A stretch of 15,327 bases of DNA, taken from assembly GCA_002343715.1 (NCBI GenBank), contig DDSA01000099.1, positions 1-15,327 on the forward strand. Direction: 5' to 3'. Position 1 is the first letter of the stretch, and each line of letters begins with the position of its first letter. Below, piece after piece: positions 12,886 to 15,327 of this stretch. The notes under the pieces were generated by a model that searched no databases, was not told the origin of the DNA, and worked only from the letters and a program-made list of their open reading frames with translations. The DNA comes from Phycisphaerales bacterium UBA2402. GTDB lineage: Bacteria; Planctomycetota; Phycisphaerae; Phycisphaerales; UBA1924. A program made the position numbers and the translations under genes.

Positions 12886-14583
12886 TCAGAGTGAATCGCC
12901 GTTGCCGCCTCGCTGCTCGTGTTCGGTGGTTGCTCCCGGCCTGGCATCCACATCCGGTGCGACCGGGTTCGCGCGGAGGTAAGAGGTTGCGCGCCATAAG
13001 TGGTAGGCGGCGCCGTCGAGCCAGAGGAGTAGGTCGATGCGGCGCATCGCAAGGTCTGGGTCGAGTTCGCCCGCCGCGGCCATGCGGAGTGATTCGCGCC
13101 GCTGAACGCGCCGGAGCTCGGCCAGCCCGCGCGACACCCTCTCGGCTTCGTCCGCGAAGGGTGTCGGGTCTTCCGTGACAGGCGTGGCCGACCCCCCATC
13201 CTGCCGGAGCAGCGAGGCGAGTTTTACGGCAATCTCAGCCACGTCCTCGCGTGCGCGAGCGGCCGACGGATCCGCCTCGGGCGACTCTGGATGGTTCGAC
13301 ACTTCGCGCGATCGTGCCAGCGCATCAATAAGCCGATCGAGGTGGTCGGATGCGTGCAGCAGGGCCTGTTCCTGCTTCAACTCTCCCGCGCCCTGCGCCG
13401 CGTGCCCCAGACTATGAACAAAGCGAACGATGGATTGAAGCCCGGTGCGGGCGTCTGTGAGCGCCGTGGCTGGGAGCGGACGAGACACGGTGCGGCCCAA
13501 CGCGCCCACCAACAAAGCGGAGGCATCGCCCAAGACGTGGACGAGCGCCCGGCGTGCGGCCTCGAGCGCGACCGGGCCGACGGTCGCCACCGAAGGCGTC
13601 AGGTACCGGGTCGATCGCAGCCCGCGTTCGGGGAACATCCGTTCGATCAGGCGAGCGAACGGCCCGATGACCGGCATCAGGATCAGCACACCCAGAAAGT
13701 TGAAGACCGTGTGGAACAGCGCGAGGGTTGTGGGCGCATCATCCGCTCCCACAACCTGCGCGGCCCGCTCGCACACACGCAGCATCTGCGGCAGAATCAC
13801 GACAGCGACCGCCGCGGTGAACGTGTTGAACAAGACATGCGCCGCGGCGGTGCGTTTGGCCGGAGCGGGCGCACCCAGCGCGGCGACCACCGCCGTGGGT
13901 GTGGTGCCGATGTTCTGCCCGATCGCCAGCGCCGCGGCCTGCTCGAGGCCGATGGTGCCGGAGGCGACCGCCGCGAGCGTGGTCGTCATCGAGGCGCTGG
14001 AGGACTGCATGATGACCGTCATGAGGAATCCGAAACCGACCAGCACAAGCCGGGAACCCCATTCGCCCGCGGTCCCGGCTCCTCCGGGCAGGTCGCCGGG
14101 CGAGAGCCGTGATGCCAGCGCCCCCATGCCGTTCTGCAGCAGGTCGATCCCCATGAACAGCAGGGCAAATCCAGCGATGGCTGTGCCCGCGTGCATCGCC
14201 CGACCTTTGAGCATCAGCCGCATCGCCACACCCAGCAGGATCAGCGGCGGCGAAAGGCTCCCCAGTGACACCTTGAAGCCCAGTTGCGAGACGATCCACC
14301 CCGTGCTGGTGGTTCCGAGGTTGGCACCGAAAATAACGCCAACCGCCTGTTTGAACGTGAGCAGACCGGCGCTGACAAACCCCACGGTGGTGAGCGTCGT
14401 CGCGGTCGAGGACTGCACGAGGGTGGTGACCAGCGCCCCCCAGCCCACGCCCGAGAGGGGCGTGGCGACATATCGCGTGAGGATGTGTCGCAGCGCATCG
14501 CCCGCCACGGCCTTGAGACCGTCGGTGAGCAGCACCATCCCAAGGAGAAACACCCCGAGACCGCCGAGGAGCGTGACGATCAT
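12886..14583 (-). CDS. Na+/phosphate cotransporter family protein with C-terminal PhoU-like domain
   Basis: 565 residues from ATG 14581-14583, chosen because GAGG lies eight bases upstream and the product then begins in its first membrane helix; ATG 14610 would add nine residues. Two inverted transport repeats carry the family signature: QSSTATT (57-63) and QSSSASMT (193-200), each followed by a G-x-N-x-G-T-T segment (GANLGTT, GQNIGTT). About eight hydrophobic segments cover residues 1-320. The soluble remainder (about 350-550) is helical and resembles a PhoU-type regulator domain, as in bacterial NptA/YjbB-like proteins. The family moves inorganic phosphate with Na+ across the cytoplasmic membrane, with the direction depending on the member. 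It follows the lactate dehydrogenase gene by 37 bases on the same strand, so co-transcription is likely. No terminator with a U-tract was found downstream. Confidence 0.9.
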   Translation of the reverse strand: MIVTLLGGLGVFLLGMVLLTDGLKAVAGDALRHILTRYVATPLSGVGWGALVTTLVQSSTATTLTTVGFVSAGLLTFKQAVGVIFGANLGTTSTGWIVSQLGFKVSLGSLSPPLILLGVAMRLMLKGRAMHAGTAIAGFALLFMGIDLLQNGMGALASRLSPGDLPGGAGTAGEWGSRLVLVGFGFLMTVIMQSSSASMTTTLAAVASGTIGLEQAAALAIGQNIGTTPTAVVAALGAPAPAKRTAAAHVLFNTFTAAVAVVILPQMLRVCERAAQVVGADDAPTTLALFHTVFNFLGVLILMPVIGPFARLIERMFPERGLRSTRYLTPSVATVGPVALEAARRALVHVLGDASALLVGALGRTVSRPLPATALTDARTGLQSIVRFVHSLGHAAQGAGELKQEQALLHASDHLDRLIDALARSREVSNHPESPEADPSAARAREDVAEIAVKLASLLRQDGGSATPVTEDPTPFADEAERVSRGLAELRRVQRRESLRMAAAGELDPDLAMRRIDLLLWLDGAAYHLWRATSYLRANPVAPDVDARPGATTEHEQRGGNGDSL

Positions 14584-14620
14584 TGAATCATCCTCGTTTC
14601 TCGCCAACATCCACGCGCGC

Positions 14621-15327
14621 TCACCCCTTCACGGGCGCGATGAGCCGCGCGGTCACGAGATTGGACGGGGCGACGCCCGCAGCCCCCGCTCGTCCGAACC
14701 CGCTGATATTGTCGATCGTCGTCCGCGCGATCGCCTCGCACGCCTCGCGCGTCAGGAACCCCTGATGGGCCGTGATGAGCACGTTGGGAAAGGTCATCAG
14801 GCGGACAAAGACATCATCCAGGATCACCTCCGCGGAGAGGTCGCGGAAGAACAGGTCTCCTTCCTCTTCATAGACATCGAGGCCGACCGACCCAACATGC
14901 CCGCGCTTGAGCGACGCGATGAGGGCGCGGGTGTCGATCACCGCGCCGCGGCTGGTGTTGATGAGCATCACGCCGGGCTTCATCGCCTCCAGCGCTTCGG
15001 TGTTTATCAAGTGGCGGGTGCCCGGGGTCAACGGGCAGTGGATGGAGACGATGTCGCTTCGCTCGAACAGATCGGGCAGGGTCACGTACTCCACCCCCAG
15101 CGCTTCGCACACGTGGCTCTTGACCGGATCGTGCGCCAGCACGCGGCACCCGAAGCCCCGCAAGATCCGCGCGACGATCTCGCCGATCTTGCCCGTGCCG
15201 ACCAGGCCCGCCGTCTTGCCGTGCATGTCGAAGCCCATCAGCCCGTCGAGCGCAAAATTGGAATCGCGGGTCCGATTGTAGGCGCGATGAATCTTGCGGT
15301 TGATCGCCAGCAGCAGCGCCACGGCAT
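14621..15327 (-). CDS. ldhA: Fermentative D-lactate dehydrogenase LdhA (partial, N-terminus outside window)
   Basis: The frame is open to the right edge, so about 235 codons of a usual 330 are visible and roughly the first 100 residues are missing. The segment matches the D-2-hydroxyacid dehydrogenase family and closely resembles E. coli LdhA: NRKIHRAYNRTRDSNFALDG, the NAD-binding loop GLVGTGKIG, HCPLTPGTRHLIN, NTSRGAVIDTRAL (catalytic Arg), DVYEEEGDLFF (catalytic Glu region), DDVFVRL and ITAHQGFLT (catalytic His). It reduces pyruvate to D-lactate with NADH in the cytosol during fermentation. The YEEE-DLFF plus DDVF combination separates the LdhA type from phosphoglycerate or glyoxylate dehydrogenases. 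The gene lies just upstream of the phosphate transporter gene. Confidence 0.92.
   Translation of the reverse strand, partial: AVALLLAINRKIHRAYNRTRDSNFALDGLMGFDMHGKTAGLVGTGKIGEIVARILRGFGCRVLAHDPVKSHVCEALGVEYVTLPDLFERSDIVSIHCPLTPGTRHLINTEALEAMKPGVMLINTSRGAVIDTRALIASLKRGHVGSVGLDVYEEEGDLFFRDLSAEVILDDVFVRLMTFPNVLITAHQGFLTREACEAIARTTIDNISGFGRAGAAGVAPSNLVTARLIAPVKG

Noticed and set aside
1..15327. CRISPR arrays, tRNA or rRNA genes, insertion sequences
   Set aside because: No regularly spaced direct repeats, no cloverleaf-like segments, and no transposase or integrase motifs were found on either strand.

Overview
The window is G+C-rich bacterial DNA that looks like a Planctomycetota chromosome, most likely the Phycisphaerae/Phycisphaerales. 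I infer this from the protein types, not from a marker gene: a large Ser/Thr kinase with one membrane segment and kinesin-light-chain-like TPRs, a pseudopilin-type secreted protein, a secreted protein ending in two dockerin-like calcium repeats, and two proteins with PEP-CTERM-like tails (VPGPG or VPAPG, hydrophobic stretch, RRRR/KRRR). No rRNA, tRNA, CRISPR array or insertion sequence was seen. No gene-free stretch exceeds about 205 bases.

Layout. 1-2570 (-): Ser/Thr kinase-TPR protein, 3' end cut by the window. 2674-7071 (-): four cell-surface or exported proteins: a propeller-like protein with a dockerin-like tail, a pseudopilin-like protein, a lipoprotein beta-propeller phytase, and a propeller-like protein with a PEP-CTERM tail. 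7256-8473 (+): M20 family amidohydrolase, overlapping tail-to-tail by 10 bp with thiL. 8464-9881 (-): mgsA then thiL, overlapping by 4 bp. 10034-11768 (+): a type II restriction-modification pair, a beta-class SPPY DNA methyltransferase followed by an XhoI/PaeR7I-family endonuclease, in locally lower G+C. 11973-12686 (+): a PEP-CTERM protein with a thioester-domain-like Cys/Gln signature, closed by a clear rho-independent terminator. 12886-15327 (-): a fermentative D-lactate dehydrogenase (5' end outside the window) followed by a Na+/phosphate cotransporter-PhoU fusion.

How the genes may work together. The 2.7-7.1 kb block is the most interesting part. Two of its proteins look paralogous to each other and share a strand-turn motif with the phytase between them, yet each of the three carries a different export or anchoring device (dockerin-like repeats, lipobox, PEP-CTERM). 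The phytase releases phosphate from phytate outside the cytoplasm, and a Na+/Pi transporter lies 6 kb away, so phosphorus scavenging is a plausible theme, though a shared regulon is not shown. The methyltransferase-nuclease pair is a self-contained defence module predicted to act on CTCGAG. thiL, mgsA and ldhA are housekeeping or central-metabolism genes. Three genes (kinase, amidohydrolase, methyltransferase) lack a Shine-Dalgarno sequence and have a TAnnCT hexamer 6-8 bases before the start codon, which suggests leaderless transcripts.
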